Assembly (NCBI RefSeq): GCF_000685295.1
Contig: NZ_ARYL01000003.1
Span: 124,001-188,000 of the forward strand
Source: Hyphomonas oceanitis SCH89
GTDB taxonomy: Bacteria > Pseudomonadota > Alphaproteobacteria > Caulobacterales > Hyphomonadaceae
DNA: 64,000 nt
Direction: 5' to 3'
The notes beneath the pieces were generated by a model. It was not told the origin of the DNA and searched no databases. It saw nothing but the letters and a program-made list of their open reading frames with translations. Below are positions 8,724 through 17,940 of the stretch, in pieces. Each line of letters opens with the position of its first letter. The stretch's first letter is position 1. The translations under genes were made by a program, and so were the position numbers.

Positions 8724-9407
8724 TCAGTCGTTTGTGTGAACCAATATGCTGACCCGGCGGTTCGCTGACAAGTGCGGCTGACCGGCATCAAGCGGGCGCG
8801 TATCGGCCAGACCCGTCACCGCACGGATGCGCGAGGCCTCAAGGCCGGCCCCAATCAGGGCGCGGCGGGCCTCGTTTGCCCGGTCTGCCGAGAGTTCCCA
8901 GTTGGAATAGGCACTGCTCGTGGCACTGAAGGCATCCGTATGGCCTTCAATGGAAAGGGTTTGGGAAAACGGGGAAAGTGCCTCGCCGGCGGCCGTCGCG
9001 AGGGCGAGGCCCTCGGCGGTGAAGGCGCCGCTGCCCGAATCAAACAGGGGGCGGCTTTCGCTATCGACGAGATCGATACGCACGCCATCAGCTTCACGGG
9101 TGAGGAGAACACTTTCACCCGCGTTCGCGAGGTCCGACTGGGCCTGAAGGGTGGACATCAGCTGGCTGGCGGTCGAATCGGGCAGAACGGCCGTCATCGT
9201 CAGCGTGGGGGCAGCTTTGTTGTGGAAAGTGGCGGCGATCTCTGCGCGGTCATCAGCGGACACGCCGCTGATCAGCCACATGATCAGGAAGAAGGCCATG
9301 AGCGCGGTCAGGAAGTCGGCATAGGCCATCTTCCATGTGCCCGTTTTACGGGCGGGCGCGACGGGCATTCTGCCCGCATATCGCCGAGAGTGAGTGGCAG
9401 TCGCCAT
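8724..9407 (-). CDS. motB: Flagellar motor protein MotB
   Basis: This 227-residue protein has a basic cytosolic N-terminus. A single membrane helix starts WKMAYADFLTALMAFFLIMWL; Asp31 sits at the position of the essential proton-carrying aspartate. A periplasmic OmpA-like peptidoglycan-binding domain (IEGHTDAF ... LSADRANEARRALIGAG) forms the second half. It should be part of the MotA/MotB stator that drives flagellar rotation. No motA gene is adjacent, which is unusual for many bacteria but common in some alphaproteobacteria. An in-frame GTG at 9437 would add ten residues; neither start has a clear ribosome binding site. Confidence 0.92.
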   Translation of the reverse strand: MATATHSRRYAGRMPVAPARKTGTWKMAYADFLTALMAFFLIMWLISGVSADDRAEIAATFHNKAAPTLTMTAVLPDSTASQLMSTLQAQSDLANAGESVLLTREADGVRIDLVDSESRPLFDSGSGAFTAEGLALATAAGEALSPFSQTLSIEGHTDAFSATSSAYSNWELSADRANEARRALIGAGLEASRIRAVTGLADTRPLDAGQPHLSANRRVSILVHTND

Positions 9408-9622
9408 GCGCTCGAAACCGATCCTTCTGATCAACACTCGCAGTCATAGCAGGGCTTGGTGAAGGTCGGGTCTAGGCGGAACGGCGGATTTCGATGAAAT
9501 TTCAACGAATTCAGGGGCGGATTGATGGCCGGATTGGCGCGCTGGGCAGCTTGTCCACGCAGAACGCCTTGAAGTCATTCGGCTAAGGCGTCACTGATGG
9601 CAAAGACACAGGAGACTCATGT

Positions 9623-10486
9623 ATGGCGCGGACGGCATTTCTTGGACTGGGCGTGATGGGCTTTCACATGGCGGGCCACCTCGCCCGGGCCGGCCATCAG
9701 GTCAGCGTGTGGAACCGGACAGGCGCCAAGGCCGCCAAGTGGAAGAAAGACCATAAGGGCGAAGTGGCGAAAGACCCGGCAACGGCGGCCTTTGGCGCCG
9801 AGTTCGTGTTCCTCTGCCTCGGCGACGACCCGGACGTGCGCACCGTGTTCGACGCGCTGGAGCCGAGCCTCGGCGCTGGCATGATCGTGGTGGATCATAC
9901 GACGGCCTCGGCGGGCCTCGCGCGCGAACTGTACGAACGCTGCAAGGCCAAGGGCGCGCATTTCATCGATGCGCCGATCTCTGGCGGTGAAGCAGGCGCG
10001 ATCAATGGCAAGCTGACCATCATGTGTGGTGGCGAGGCGAGCGCCTTCGCGGCGGCTGAGCCGGTTATGGCGGCCTTCGGCAAGAAGATGACGCTGATTG
10101 GCGAGAGTGGCGCGGGGCAACTGGCCAAGTCTGTCAACCAGATCTGCATCGCGGGCATCGTGCAGGGCCTCGCGGAAGGGCTTCACTTTGCCGAGAAGGC
10201 GGGACTGGACGCGGCCAAGGTGATCGAGGCGATCAGCGGCGGCGCGGCCCAGAGCTGGCAGATGGAAAATCGCTGGAAGACGATGGTCGAGGGGCATTTC
10301 GAACATGGCTTCGCGGTCGACTGGATGCGCAAGGATTTGCGGATCACACTGGAGGCGGCGCGCGACAATGGCGCGAGCCTGCCGACCACGGCAACAGTGG
10401 ACCAGTATTATGCCGACGTGCAGGCCATGGGCGGCGCGCGCTGGGATACGAGCAGCCTGATCGCCCGCCTGACGCGGGAGACCTAG
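9623..10486 (+). CDS. NAD(P)-dependent beta-hydroxyacid dehydrogenase (3-hydroxyisobutyrate dehydrogenase family)
   Basis: A 287-residue enzyme with an N-terminal Rossmann motif GLGVMGFHMA (residues 8-17), the family substrate signature DAPISGGEAGA (from residue 116) and the catalytic lysine 169 in AGQLAKSVNQI. The family oxidises beta-hydroxyacids such as 3-hydroxyisobutyrate, tartronate semialdehyde or glutarate semialdehyde. A role in valine breakdown is plausible because a 3-hydroxyisobutyryl-CoA hydrolase-like gene lies at 39764. The start is supported by AGGAGA eight bases upstream. The next gene begins four bases after the stop. Confidence 0.92.
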   Translation: MARTAFLGLGVMGFHMAGHLARAGHQVSVWNRTGAKAAKWKKDHKGEVAKDPATAAFGAEFVFLCLGDDPDVRTVFDALEPSLGAGMIVVDHTTASAGLARELYERCKAKGAHFIDAPISGGEAGAINGKLTIMCGGEASAFAAAEPVMAAFGKKMTLIGESGAGQLAKSVNQICIAGIVQGLAEGLHFAEKAGLDAAKVIEAISGGAAQSWQMENRWKTMVEGHFEHGFAVDWMRKDLRITLEAARDNGASLPTTATVDQYYADVQAMGGARWDTSSLIARLTRET

Positions 10487-10490
10487 GCGC

Positions 10491-11492
10491 GTGCGGCGCC
10501 TGGACATCCACCTCGCAAAGGATGCCGCCTGCGATACGGTGATCAGCGCCATCAAGGCGGCGGACCCGATTGACTATGTCGTCATGGAGACCGAGCAAAA
10601 AGACCGCTGCATGATTGCGGTGTTCATGCGCGATGGCACCAACCAGACTCTGATGGACAATATCCAGATGGCGCTGGAGGGCCGCGATGACTGGCGCATT
10701 GCCGTGCTGCCGATCGAGGCGACAGCGCCGAAGCTGGAAGAGGCCAAGGGCGAGAAGGCGAAGAATGCCGATCAGTCGACCCGCGAGGAATTGTTCTCGG
10801 ATATTTCCGACGGTGCGCGGATGGACCGGCATTTCGTCATCATGGTTATCCTGTCGACCATCGTGGCGGCGATAGGCCTGAACTCTGACGGGATCGCGGC
10901 TGTGATTGGCGCGATGGTGATTGCGCCGCTGCTGGGCCCGATCCTCGGCTTTTCGATGGGCGCGGCGCTTGGCGATTTCGACCTCTTGAAACGGGGCGGC
11001 ACGACGCTGGCCGTGGGCATCGTCACGGCGCTGGCCGTCTCCTTCGCGATCTCGTTCATGTTGCCGCTGAACCTGCAGAGCCACGAGCTGATGTCGCGCG
11101 CCGAAGTGCGGGTGGACGGGCTGGCGCTGGCCATGGCGGCGGGTGGCGCGGCGGCGCTGTCGCTGACACGCGGGCAGGCCGAAGCGCTGGTTGGCGTGAT
11201 GGTGGCCGCAGCCCTGTTGCCGCCGGGGGCGGCGCTGGGCCTGTTTGCAGGCGGTGGCGAGTATGACCTTGCCTTGCGCGCGGCCCTGCTGCTGGCGCTG
11301 AACGTGGCGAGCCTCATCCTGTCGGCGTTGATCGTGTTCCGGCTGCGCAAGATACGGCCGCGCAAGTGGATCGAGCAGAAGAATGCGACATGGGCGGTGT
11401 GGCTGAATGCGGGGCTTTCAGCATTTTTCCTGATCGTCGCGGCGACGCTGATCGTGCTGCTTGACCTCGGGGCCAAGGTCGAAATCGGCTAA
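10491..11492 (+). CDS. DUF389 (TIGR00341) membrane protein
   Basis: A 333-residue protein. The soluble N-terminal domain of about 110 residues begins RRLDIHLAKDAACDTV. It is followed by six or so membrane helices with the conserved motif GLNSDGIAAVIGAMVIAPLLGPI, the hallmark of DUF389. The biochemical function is unknown. It starts with GTG four bases after the preceding stop, with GGAG about ten bases upstream, so translation is likely coupled to the dehydrogenase gene. The C-terminus ends in a hydrophobic helix. Confidence 0.9.
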   Translation: MRRLDIHLAKDAACDTVISAIKAADPIDYVVMETEQKDRCMIAVFMRDGTNQTLMDNIQMALEGRDDWRIAVLPIEATAPKLEEAKGEKAKNADQSTREELFSDISDGARMDRHFVIMVILSTIVAAIGLNSDGIAAVIGAMVIAPLLGPILGFSMGAALGDFDLLKRGGTTLAVGIVTALAVSFAISFMLPLNLQSHELMSRAEVRVDGLALAMAAGGAAALSLTRGQAEALVGVMVAAALLPPGAALGLFAGGGEYDLALRAALLLALNVASLILSALIVFRLRKIRPRKWIEQKNATWAVWLNAGLSAFFLIVAATLIVLLDLGAKVEIG

Positions 11493-11573
11493 GTGCAGGA
11501 TATTTTGGACTTTTTGGGCCTGTGGCTGTAAGGTGACACAAACTTCCACTTCAAAGGACTGTGTCACACCCCC

Positions 11574-12008
11574 ATGACGTTTGTAGAACCTGTTGCCGCT
11601 GCCTCCAAATCCCGTGTTGAACGCTATATTTCCAATCTCGATGACCCGCAGCGCAAGGCGGAATCGGAAGAGCTGCTGGCGCTTTTCGCCCGTGTAACGG
11701 ACCTGCCAGCCATGATCTGGGGCACGCACAAGGTGGGCTATGGCCGTTATGCCTATACGCTGGACGGTGGCCGCAGCAGCGAGTTCATGATTGCCGGGTT
11801 CGAGCCTGCGAAGAAGCACATGATCGTCTACCTGTCGCCGGACTTCGAAGACTTCACCGCGCCGCTGGAAATTCTCGGCAAGCATGACAAGGGCAAGTCC
11901 TGCATCTTCATCAAGGCGCTGAAGGACGTGAACCTCGCCGCGCTGGAAGAACTCGTTCGCCTCGGAATGGCGTCGACCGAGAAGAATTACAAGACAAGCG
12001 AAACCTGA
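11574..12008 (+). CDS. DUF1801 domain protein
   Basis: A 144-residue soluble protein. The segment RKAESEELLALFARVTDLPAMIW, then THKVGYGRYAYTLDGGRSSEFMIAGFEPAKKH, matches the DUF1801 (YdhG-like) fold. It is related to the frataxin-like iron-binding proteins, although no metal role is shown here. No signal peptide or membrane helix is present. It stands alone between DUF389 and an acetyltransferase. The function is unknown. Confidence 0.88.
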   Translation: MTFVEPVAAASKSRVERYISNLDDPQRKAESEELLALFARVTDLPAMIWGTHKVGYGRYAYTLDGGRSSEFMIAGFEPAKKHMIVYLSPDFEDFTAPLEILGKHDKGKSCIFIKALKDVNLAALEELVRLGMASTEKNYKTSET

Positions 12009-12044
12009 GCAGAAGCAGGCCTTGCCTGCCAATTCAGCATGTCG

Positions 12045-12078
12045 TCATGCCGCGCGCGGGTTTGCGCGCGGGGCATGG
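12045..12078. repeat. Imperfect GC-rich hairpin between two genes
   Basis: CATGCCGCGCGCG and CGCGCGGGGCATG form a long stem with one mismatch across a short loop. It lies 40 bases after the DUF1801 stop. There is no following T-run, so it may stabilise the 3' end or act as a weak terminator. Confidence 0.4.
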
Positions 12079-12136
12079 ACGCCGCGCGTTTGATGGGGGA
12101 AGACAGGCTTGAACCTGTCAGTGGAACCAGCGAAAT

Positions 12137-12691
12137 ATGAGCGAGCCTTTTGTGTTCCGTCACCGCGTTGCGACGGAGGCCGATATCCCGGCCATCATGG
12201 ATGTGATGAAGGCGTCGATTGCCGAGAACATGAAGGCCTTCCTGTCGCCTGAGGAAATCATCGCGGCGCAGGAGTCGATGGGCCTCGACCGCTCGCTGAT
12301 CAATGACGGCACCTATTTCGTGATCGAGACCGACGTAGACGGCGAGACCGTCATGGCGGCGTGTGGCGGGTGGGGCAAACGACGCACGCTCTATGGCGGC
12401 GACCAGACGGCTGGCCGCGACGACTCGCTGGCGGACCCCGCGATCCATGCCGCGCGCATCCGGGCGATGTATACGCATCCGGACTGGACGCGGCGGGGCA
12501 TTGGCTCGCTGCTGCTGGACCTGGGTGAAGGTGCGGCGCGCGCGGCGGGGTTCAAGACGATTGAGCTGGGCTCCACCGTGCCCGGCTATCCGCTTTACCT
12601 GGCGCGGGGCTATGAGCCGTTTCACCGCGAGGAACAGGTTGCGGCGAACGGTCAGGTGAAGACCGTCATCCACATGCGCAAGGCGCTTTAG
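12137..12691 (+). CDS. GNAT-family N-acetyltransferase
   Basis: A 184-residue protein with the GNAT core: an N-terminal FRHRVATEADIPAIMDVM strand-helix, the acetyl-CoA binding loop HPDWTRRGIGSLLLDLGE (the RRGIGS turn) and the terminal YLARGYEPF motif. The substrate is unknown. Its last four bases overlap the end of the convergent flavodoxin-like gene. No good ribosome binding site precedes the ATG. Confidence 0.9.
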   Translation: MSEPFVFRHRVATEADIPAIMDVMKASIAENMKAFLSPEEIIAAQESMGLDRSLINDGTYFVIETDVDGETVMAACGGWGKRRTLYGGDQTAGRDDSLADPAIHAARIRAMYTHPDWTRRGIGSLLLDLGEGAARAAGFKTIELGSTVPGYPLYLARGYEPFHREEQVAANGQVKTVIHMRKAL

Positions 12692-13173
12692 AACGCGCCC
12701 ATGGCGAGGCCGGCGCCGAGGGCCTGGCCGAGATTGGCGCAGCGTGTCAGGCTCGCCTCCGGAATGGTCTTTGGCGCGAGGATATCTTCCTGCGTCTTGG
12801 TATTCGTGCAGACGATGATCGGCGGCTGGGCTTCCTTGAGGCGCCAGCCCATGGCGATGCGGCGGATCTGGCGGGCGGCATTCTCGCCATCGGACCCGGC
12901 GCAGACCATCTGGGCATAGGGGCGCCCCTCGACCTGGCCGAGCATCGGATAATAACAGCGGTCGAAGAATTCCTTCATCTCGCCGGAGAGGCCTGCAAGG
13001 TTTTCCGGCGCGGCGAAAAGGAAGCCGCTAGCGGCGAACATGTCGAACGGGGTCGTGTCCTCGGCGCGCTTGAGGACGGTCTCTGTTTCGGCGCGCGCGG
13101 CTTCGGCGGCCGCCTCTGCCATTTGCAGGGTGCCACCAGTGCGTGAGTGCCAGACGATGAGAAGCTGCGCCAT
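12688..13173 (-). CDS. Flavodoxin-like NAD(P)H oxidoreductase
   Basis: A 161-residue protein starting MAQLLIVWHSRTGGTLQMAEAAAEA, the phosphate-binding loop of flavodoxin-fold FMN proteins. The GFLFAAPENLAGLSGEMKEFFDRCYY segment follows as in NAD(P)H-dependent FMN/quinone reductases of the WrbA/flavodoxin_2 type. It probably binds FMN and reduces quinones or other acceptors. The ATG at 13173 places the FMN loop at the very N-terminus; an open frame upstream has no family match. It converges with the acetyltransferase gene, overlapping by four bases. Confidence 0.85.
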   Translation of the reverse strand: MAQLLIVWHSRTGGTLQMAEAAAEAARAETETVLKRAEDTTPFDMFAASGFLFAAPENLAGLSGEMKEFFDRCYYPMLGQVEGRPYAQMVCAGSDGENAARQIRRIAMGWRLKEAQPPIIVCTNTKTQEDILAPKTIPEASLTRCANLGQALGAGLAMGAF

Positions 13174-13294
13174 CTCCGCGTCATAAAACGAAACGTGCGG
13201 GATAGGCAATCCGGCCAATGGCGAGAATGTACAATCCCCCCGCACCTTGTGGGCGCAGCATGGCGTCAAAGAAACCATGACGGGGAAACGCACG

Positions 13295-15193
13295 ATGTCG
13301 CAGGCCTGGAAATCGATTCTTCAAACACTTGGTGCGGCGATCACCTTGATGGCACTGGCGCCATCGGCAATGGCGGAATCGACGGATGCCACGGTCAAGG
13401 CGGACATGGCGGCTTGCAAGCAGGCGAACGACAACAAGGCGTGCGAGCAGGCCTATGATTTCTACGCCGCCCGGCTGGATGATGCGAAGGGCAAGAAGGC
13501 GGCCGGTTACCTCGCTGACATGGTCGTGCTGGCGGATACGGGATGTGCTGCGGGCAATGGCTGGCTGTGCACGGAAATCGGTGACTCGCATGAGGACGGC
13601 ATCAAGGGCCGGGCCGAGGACCTTGTGCTGGCGCTGCAGTATCACATGCAGGCTTGTGAACTCGGCAACGGCCTCGGATGCGCCCGCGTCGGCATGGTGC
13701 ATCAGCGGGGCAAGGGAGTCCCGAAAGACGCAGCAGAGGCGACGCGGTACTATCTGAAGGCCTGCGCCATGGGGGGAACTGACGGCTGCCAGTATCAGGC
13801 CTATCTCGTGCTGCTGCAGTATCTGGAGGAGATACCCTATTCCGAGGATTCCATTGAAACCCTGAAGAGCCGGTGCGCCGATACCGGCCTCGACGGGCGG
13901 GCATGTGTCGAACTGGGCAATGCGTCCTTCTTCGGTGCCTATGACATGCCAGAGGATGAAAAGCAGGCGCGGATTTACTGGGGCAAGGGATGCGCGCGCG
14001 CCGTCTATGCGCAAGGGTGCACGTTGCGCGGGCTATTGGTGATGAGTGATACGGACATGAGCGATCCGCATTCGCCCGACAATCTGAGCGGTATACAGAG
14101 CCTGTATCGCGGCTGCCTGCTGGGCGACCTGCCGGCCTGCGAATTCATGGTCGTTGCGGGGCAGGAATATGCTTGGAACGATCAGGACGTGATTGCGCAG
14201 GGCATGTATGGCCGCTGCCTGGCGAAGCCGTCGGTCGAAGACTGCACGATGTCGGGCAAGGCGTTCAGGGACTACAGATTTCCGGAGCATCCGCTGAAGG
14301 GTGAGTTGGCGAGCGACAAGTCGATGCGAGCCCTGACGACGGCCTGCAGGGAATTCACTATCGCATGCGTCGATGTCGCCAATTCCTATCTGGAAGATCA
14401 GAAGTTTACCATGGGGTCCGCCAACCTCGCCATCGGCGTGCTGGAATCTGCCTGCGAAAAAGGCGACGCAGCGGCCTGTGCACGCAAGGATGAAGTGGTC
14501 GCGGAAACCGGCGGCGTCACGGGCAGTTATATCGACCCGATGCTGGACGATGATGAGCGTTTCCTGCTCGCGCGGTTCGACATCGAAAGCGGTGAGACAC
14601 AGCGGGGCCGGGAGACGATGCAATGGCTGGCCTTCATGGGCCACACGCACGCCCAGCTCTACCTCGCCTATGCCTATGAGAATGGCCTGAGCGTGGCGCA
14701 AAAGGATGCCAACGGAAACCTGCCGGACCTGCCCTATACGGTCAGCGACAAGGCGAAAATGATCTACGAGTTGTTCGATGCGGCAGCGAAGAAGGGCGTG
14801 CCTGATGCGGCCATGAAGGTCGCTGTGACCAAGTATTACGAGAATGATCACGAGGGTAGTGACAGCTATGAGTTTGCCATTGGCCGGGCGCAGTATCTGG
14901 GGGCGGAGGGTGCCAACGAGTTTTACGCGGCGGTCGTGGCACAGGACAAGGCGCGGACCGATGCGCGCATCGCGAACATTCAGGCGATGCACCGCCAGAA
15001 CATCGAGTCGCGCGACAACATGGACCGCCAGACGGTGCAGAGCGCGTGGGACCAGTATTACAAGCGCCAGGAAGAGCGGAAAGAAGCCGAGGGCGGCGAG
15101 GTCTGTGGCACGGTCTATGGCGAAGGCAACTCGACCTACCGGACCTGCATGTCGCGGGCGACGGCGATGAAACATTATCGCGGGAATTTCTGA
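13295..15193 (+). CDS. Exported Sel1-repeat protein, cysteine-containing
   Basis: About 632 residues. The start MSQAWKSILQTLGAAITLMALAPSAMA gives a cleavable signal peptide, so the protein is periplasmic or secreted. The first half consists of Sel1-like helical repeats in which paired cysteines recur (ACKQANDNKACEQAYDF, QACELGNGLGCARVG, KACAMGGTDGC), as in the disulfide-stabilised Hcp proteins of Helicobacter. Later repeats (residues 330-520) are more degenerate, and the C-terminus carries a charged helix (QYYKRQEERKEAEGG) and two more cysteines. Sel1 proteins act as scaffolds. The adjacent exported protein gene begins 14 bases after the stop, suggesting a functional pair. An ATG at 13277 is an alternative start. 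Confidence 0.85.
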   Translation: MSQAWKSILQTLGAAITLMALAPSAMAESTDATVKADMAACKQANDNKACEQAYDFYAARLDDAKGKKAAGYLADMVVLADTGCAAGNGWLCTEIGDSHEDGIKGRAEDLVLALQYHMQACELGNGLGCARVGMVHQRGKGVPKDAAEATRYYLKACAMGGTDGCQYQAYLVLLQYLEEIPYSEDSIETLKSRCADTGLDGRACVELGNASFFGAYDMPEDEKQARIYWGKGCARAVYAQGCTLRGLLVMSDTDMSDPHSPDNLSGIQSLYRGCLLGDLPACEFMVVAGQEYAWNDQDVIAQGMYGRCLAKPSVEDCTMSGKAFRDYRFPEHPLKGELASDKSMRALTTACREFTIACVDVANSYLEDQKFTMGSANLAIGVLESACEKGDAAACARKDEVVAETGGVTGSYIDPMLDDDERFLLARFDIESGETQRGRETMQWLAFMGHTHAQLYLAYAYENGLSVAQKDANGNLPDLPYTVSDKAKMIYELFDAAAKKGVPDAAMKVAVTKYYENDHEGSDSYEFAIGRAQYLGAEGANEFYAAVVAQDKARTDARIANIQAMHRQNIESRDNMDRQTVQSAWDQYYKRQEERKEAEGGEVCGTVYGEGNSTYRTCMSRATAMKHYRGNF

Positions 15194-15207
15194 AAATGGA
15201 GATGCGC

Positions 15208-17181
15208 ATGATCCGGATGATTGGGGCAATGTGGATGGCGCTCGTAGTGGGCGTATTCGCAACGGCGCTTGCGCAGGAACCTGTTGCGCCTTCCGAAACC
15301 GCAGCGACGCTTGATCCCGGTGTGGCATTGAAAGCGCCGAAGAGTGGTACATTGAGCGCCCTGTCACCAATCCCCAAAATGCTGGTCGGGTGGGAAGCGA
15401 AGAAGAAGTGGGGGCTGGAGCGCGGCGACGCGGTGCCCTTCCATTATGCGCGCTACACGATGAGCGCCGATACCAAGGTCAAGAAGGGCACAGCCCGTGC
15501 CGGGACCGACCTCTACGGAATCTATTACAACAGCGCGAACGGCGCGGCGAAGAAGGATGGCGACTGGGTCGTCAAACCGGAATGGTCTGGGGTTTTCCCG
15601 ATCAATACCGACCAGATGCTGGTGCGGGCACCTGGGACTGAGACCTGGTATGTCCTGCGCCTGTCGAACGGCAAGCTCAAGAAGCTCGGCGACGGGCAGA
15701 TCGGCATGACCCATGTCGTGGATGAGGAGGTGACAGACCTCGTCAATCTCTATGGAGATGAACTCTATTATCTTATCACCGCCGATGATGGCACGCGCCA
15801 GACGATCCACCTGCTCAGCTGGAATTCGTTCGCGCAGGAATACTCGCTACGCCCCGCAATCGACAATGTCGTGCCGGCCGCGACGCTTGGAGAGTCTCCG
15901 GTCAAGGTGACGCTCAAACAGGATTTCTTTGTGCGCCGCTACAAGGTGGACGGCTCGGTCTATGATCTCGTGGTTGAGAAGGATCCAGCTGTAAAGTCTA
16001 CGCCCCAACCGGGTACCGTCTCCACGCTGGAAGTGACCTACCCGTTCAAGCAGGCGATGTATGTGCTGGATGCGGAAAAGCAGCTCTATGTTCCGGTTGA
16101 GGACAACTGGTCCGCCAGATCAATGGGCGGCGTCCAGGGCGAAGATCCTGGCTATCTCGGCGTGCGGCCCGTTGGTCGCGGCGTCACGACCGGCCTCAAG
16201 GAACACCCGCTGGAAGCTTACGCCGATGGCTTCATGGTCGCCGTGTGGAACACGTCGAATGGCCTGCGCCTTGCGCCGATAAAGCCTGACTGGAAAAGCT
16301 ATATGTATTCGATCGATACCTGGGGCATTACGTATTACCCGGACAGATCGAATTACTATTTCAATTACCTGATGCCGCATCATGCGGTGGGATCGAAAGC
16401 GGCGGCCGCCTTCACCGAAATCTATCCGGTCTACATACCGGAAGACGTCCGTAATGACCCTAATCCAGAAACTGCCGTGTACAATGGCATTTACTGCGTG
16501 TTCCCTGATGGAACGGTCGATGTGAACGTCACACAGGTTGGTTACAATGAGGGCTGGTACTTTCGCGCCAATCCGGAACGGCTGGCTGACATGGACGCCG
16601 CGCGCGAATTCGTGACGGAGTCCATGACGGTTGAGGGGCGCCGGGCGATCCATGCCCACCTCAACAAACTCATTGCTGACAATGAGGCCCGAAAGGCAGC
16701 GTCGGAACTCCGGAAGAAAGAAGCTGAACAGGCGGCGATCGTGGCGCGCCGGGAAGCGGAAGAACAGGCTCTCGAAGCCAAGCATGACCAAGTAAGAAGG
16801 AAACTCGCAGTGGGTGACTATTACGGCGCGCTGGACCTCGCCTATAGCGGCGACACGCGCTTCCTGCCCGAAGCCATCGTGACGGTCATGAAGGCCGGGT
16901 ATGGGGACATGGTCACCCTCGGCATGGCCGAATCCTGCATGTCCTGGGCCGATACCTGGCAGCAGTCCTATTGCGGCAATCGGATATGGACGCTGAAACC
17001 TGCACCAAATCGCACGGTTCAGTACGGACCCGCCTATTCAGGTTCGTCCGGCAGCTCGGCGGCATCGGCAGATACCAGCCAGTATGACATCATGGAGGCG
17101 GCTCGCCAGAGCTCCCGCGACGCTTATAATAGCGGCAATACTGGCAGCTATATGTGCGGTTCGGGCCAATCTTGCAAATAG
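15208..17181 (+). CDS. Large exported protein of unknown family
   Basis: About 657 residues, with an N-terminal signal (MIRMIGAMWMALVVGVFATALAQ). I do not recognise the family. Residues 20-470 are rich in aromatic and beta-type segments (for example GTETWYVLRLSNGKLKKLGDG). A charged helix follows at about 490-545 (RKKEAEQAAIVARREAEEQ), probably a coiled coil. Then there is a short helical region with cysteines (AESCMSWADTWQQSYCGNR) and a Ser/Gly-rich tail with two further cysteines. The ATG at 15208 is preferred among several ATGs because GGAG lies six bases before it. It is tightly linked to the Sel1 gene upstream, so the two may act together at the cell surface. Confidence 0.75.
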   Translation: MIRMIGAMWMALVVGVFATALAQEPVAPSETAATLDPGVALKAPKSGTLSALSPIPKMLVGWEAKKKWGLERGDAVPFHYARYTMSADTKVKKGTARAGTDLYGIYYNSANGAAKKDGDWVVKPEWSGVFPINTDQMLVRAPGTETWYVLRLSNGKLKKLGDGQIGMTHVVDEEVTDLVNLYGDELYYLITADDGTRQTIHLLSWNSFAQEYSLRPAIDNVVPAATLGESPVKVTLKQDFFVRRYKVDGSVYDLVVEKDPAVKSTPQPGTVSTLEVTYPFKQAMYVLDAEKQLYVPVEDNWSARSMGGVQGEDPGYLGVRPVGRGVTTGLKEHPLEAYADGFMVAVWNTSNGLRLAPIKPDWKSYMYSIDTWGITYYPDRSNYYFNYLMPHHAVGSKAAAAFTEIYPVYIPEDVRNDPNPETAVYNGIYCVFPDGTVDVNVTQVGYNEGWYFRANPERLADMDAAREFVTESMTVEGRRAIHAHLNKLIADNEARKAASELRKKEAEQAAIVARREAEEQALEAKHDQVRRKLAVGDYYGALDLAYSGDTRFLPEAIVTVMKAGYGDMVTLGMAESCMSWADTWQQSYCGNRIWTLKPAPNRTVQYGPAYSGSSGSSAASADTSQYDIMEAARQSSRDAYNSGNTGSYMCGSGQSCK

Positions 17182-17188
17182 GGCTGCG

Positions 17189-17866
17189 CTAGTCGTCAAA
17201 GCCTCTGAACACGGCGGCCTCGTCGACGGATTTGCGGGTGGAGACGACGGCGTTGGCGGGGAAGCTGTCATCGGGCCAGCCCATGGCGACGCAGGTCTGG
17301 ATGACTTGGTCGTCGGGGATGCCGGCATGTTCGCGCACGACGGGGCTCTGCATGATGCCTTGTGAGTTGATGACGCAGCCGAGGCCCTTGGACCATGCGG
17401 CGTTGACGAGGCAGTTGACCACACCGCCGCAATCGAAGGGGGCGATGTCGCTGCCTTGAATCGACTTGTCATAGGTGATGACGATGGAGACCGGCGCGTC
17501 GAACTGGCGGAAGCCACGCAGGATCCAGTCCTGCCGGGCTTCCTTGTCGTGGCGTTCGATGCCCATGGCTTCGAAGAGCTGGATGGCGATGCCGATCTGG
17601 CGTTCGCGGTGGGCGCCTGCATAATCAGGGCCGAGCCGGAATTCGCGACTGTGCGGAACACCGGCGAGATTGCGTTCGACATTGCCTGCGCGGATCTTGT
17701 CGAGGACTTCACCGGCGACGACGTAGAAGTTCCAGGGCTGGGTGTTCAGCGAGGTGGGCGCGCGCATGGCGAGCTGAAGGATCTCGCGGATCAGGGCCTT
17801 TGGGACAGGTTTCTTCTGGTAGCCGCGAATGCTGCGCCGGCCCATGATCACGTCATCGAATTCCAT
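17189..17866 (-). CDS. Nitroreductase family protein
   Basis: A 225-residue FMN-dependent enzyme. The start EFDDVIMGRRSIRGYQKKPVPKALI is the standard N-terminal motif (RRSIR) of nitroreductases, and GLGCVINSQG plus AMGWPDDSFPANAV are the flavin-binding and C-terminal elements. The family reduces nitroaromatics, quinones or flavins with NAD(P)H. The start at 17866 is supported by GGGAGG six bases upstream. The 3' end is eight bases from that of the convergent exported protein gene. Confidence 0.93.
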   Translation of the reverse strand: MEFDDVIMGRRSIRGYQKKPVPKALIREILQLAMRAPTSLNTQPWNFYVVAGEVLDKIRAGNVERNLAGVPHSREFRLGPDYAGAHRERQIGIAIQLFEAMGIERHDKEARQDWILRGFRQFDAPVSIVITYDKSIQGSDIAPFDCGGVVNCLVNAAWSKGLGCVINSQGIMQSPVVREHAGIPDDQVIQTCVAMGWPDDSFPANAVVSTRKSVDEAAVFRGFDD

Positions 17867-17940
17867 GTGAAACCTCCCTTGTTTTTCTTGCGCCTGTTTA
17901 GGCATATCGCGGCGGGCTCGCCACCCTGCCGTTGGGACAA

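Noticed and set aside
14033-15370. 445-codon minus-strand frame over the Sel1 gene
   Set aside because: Antisense shadow; the plus-strand protein has a signal peptide and clear repeats.
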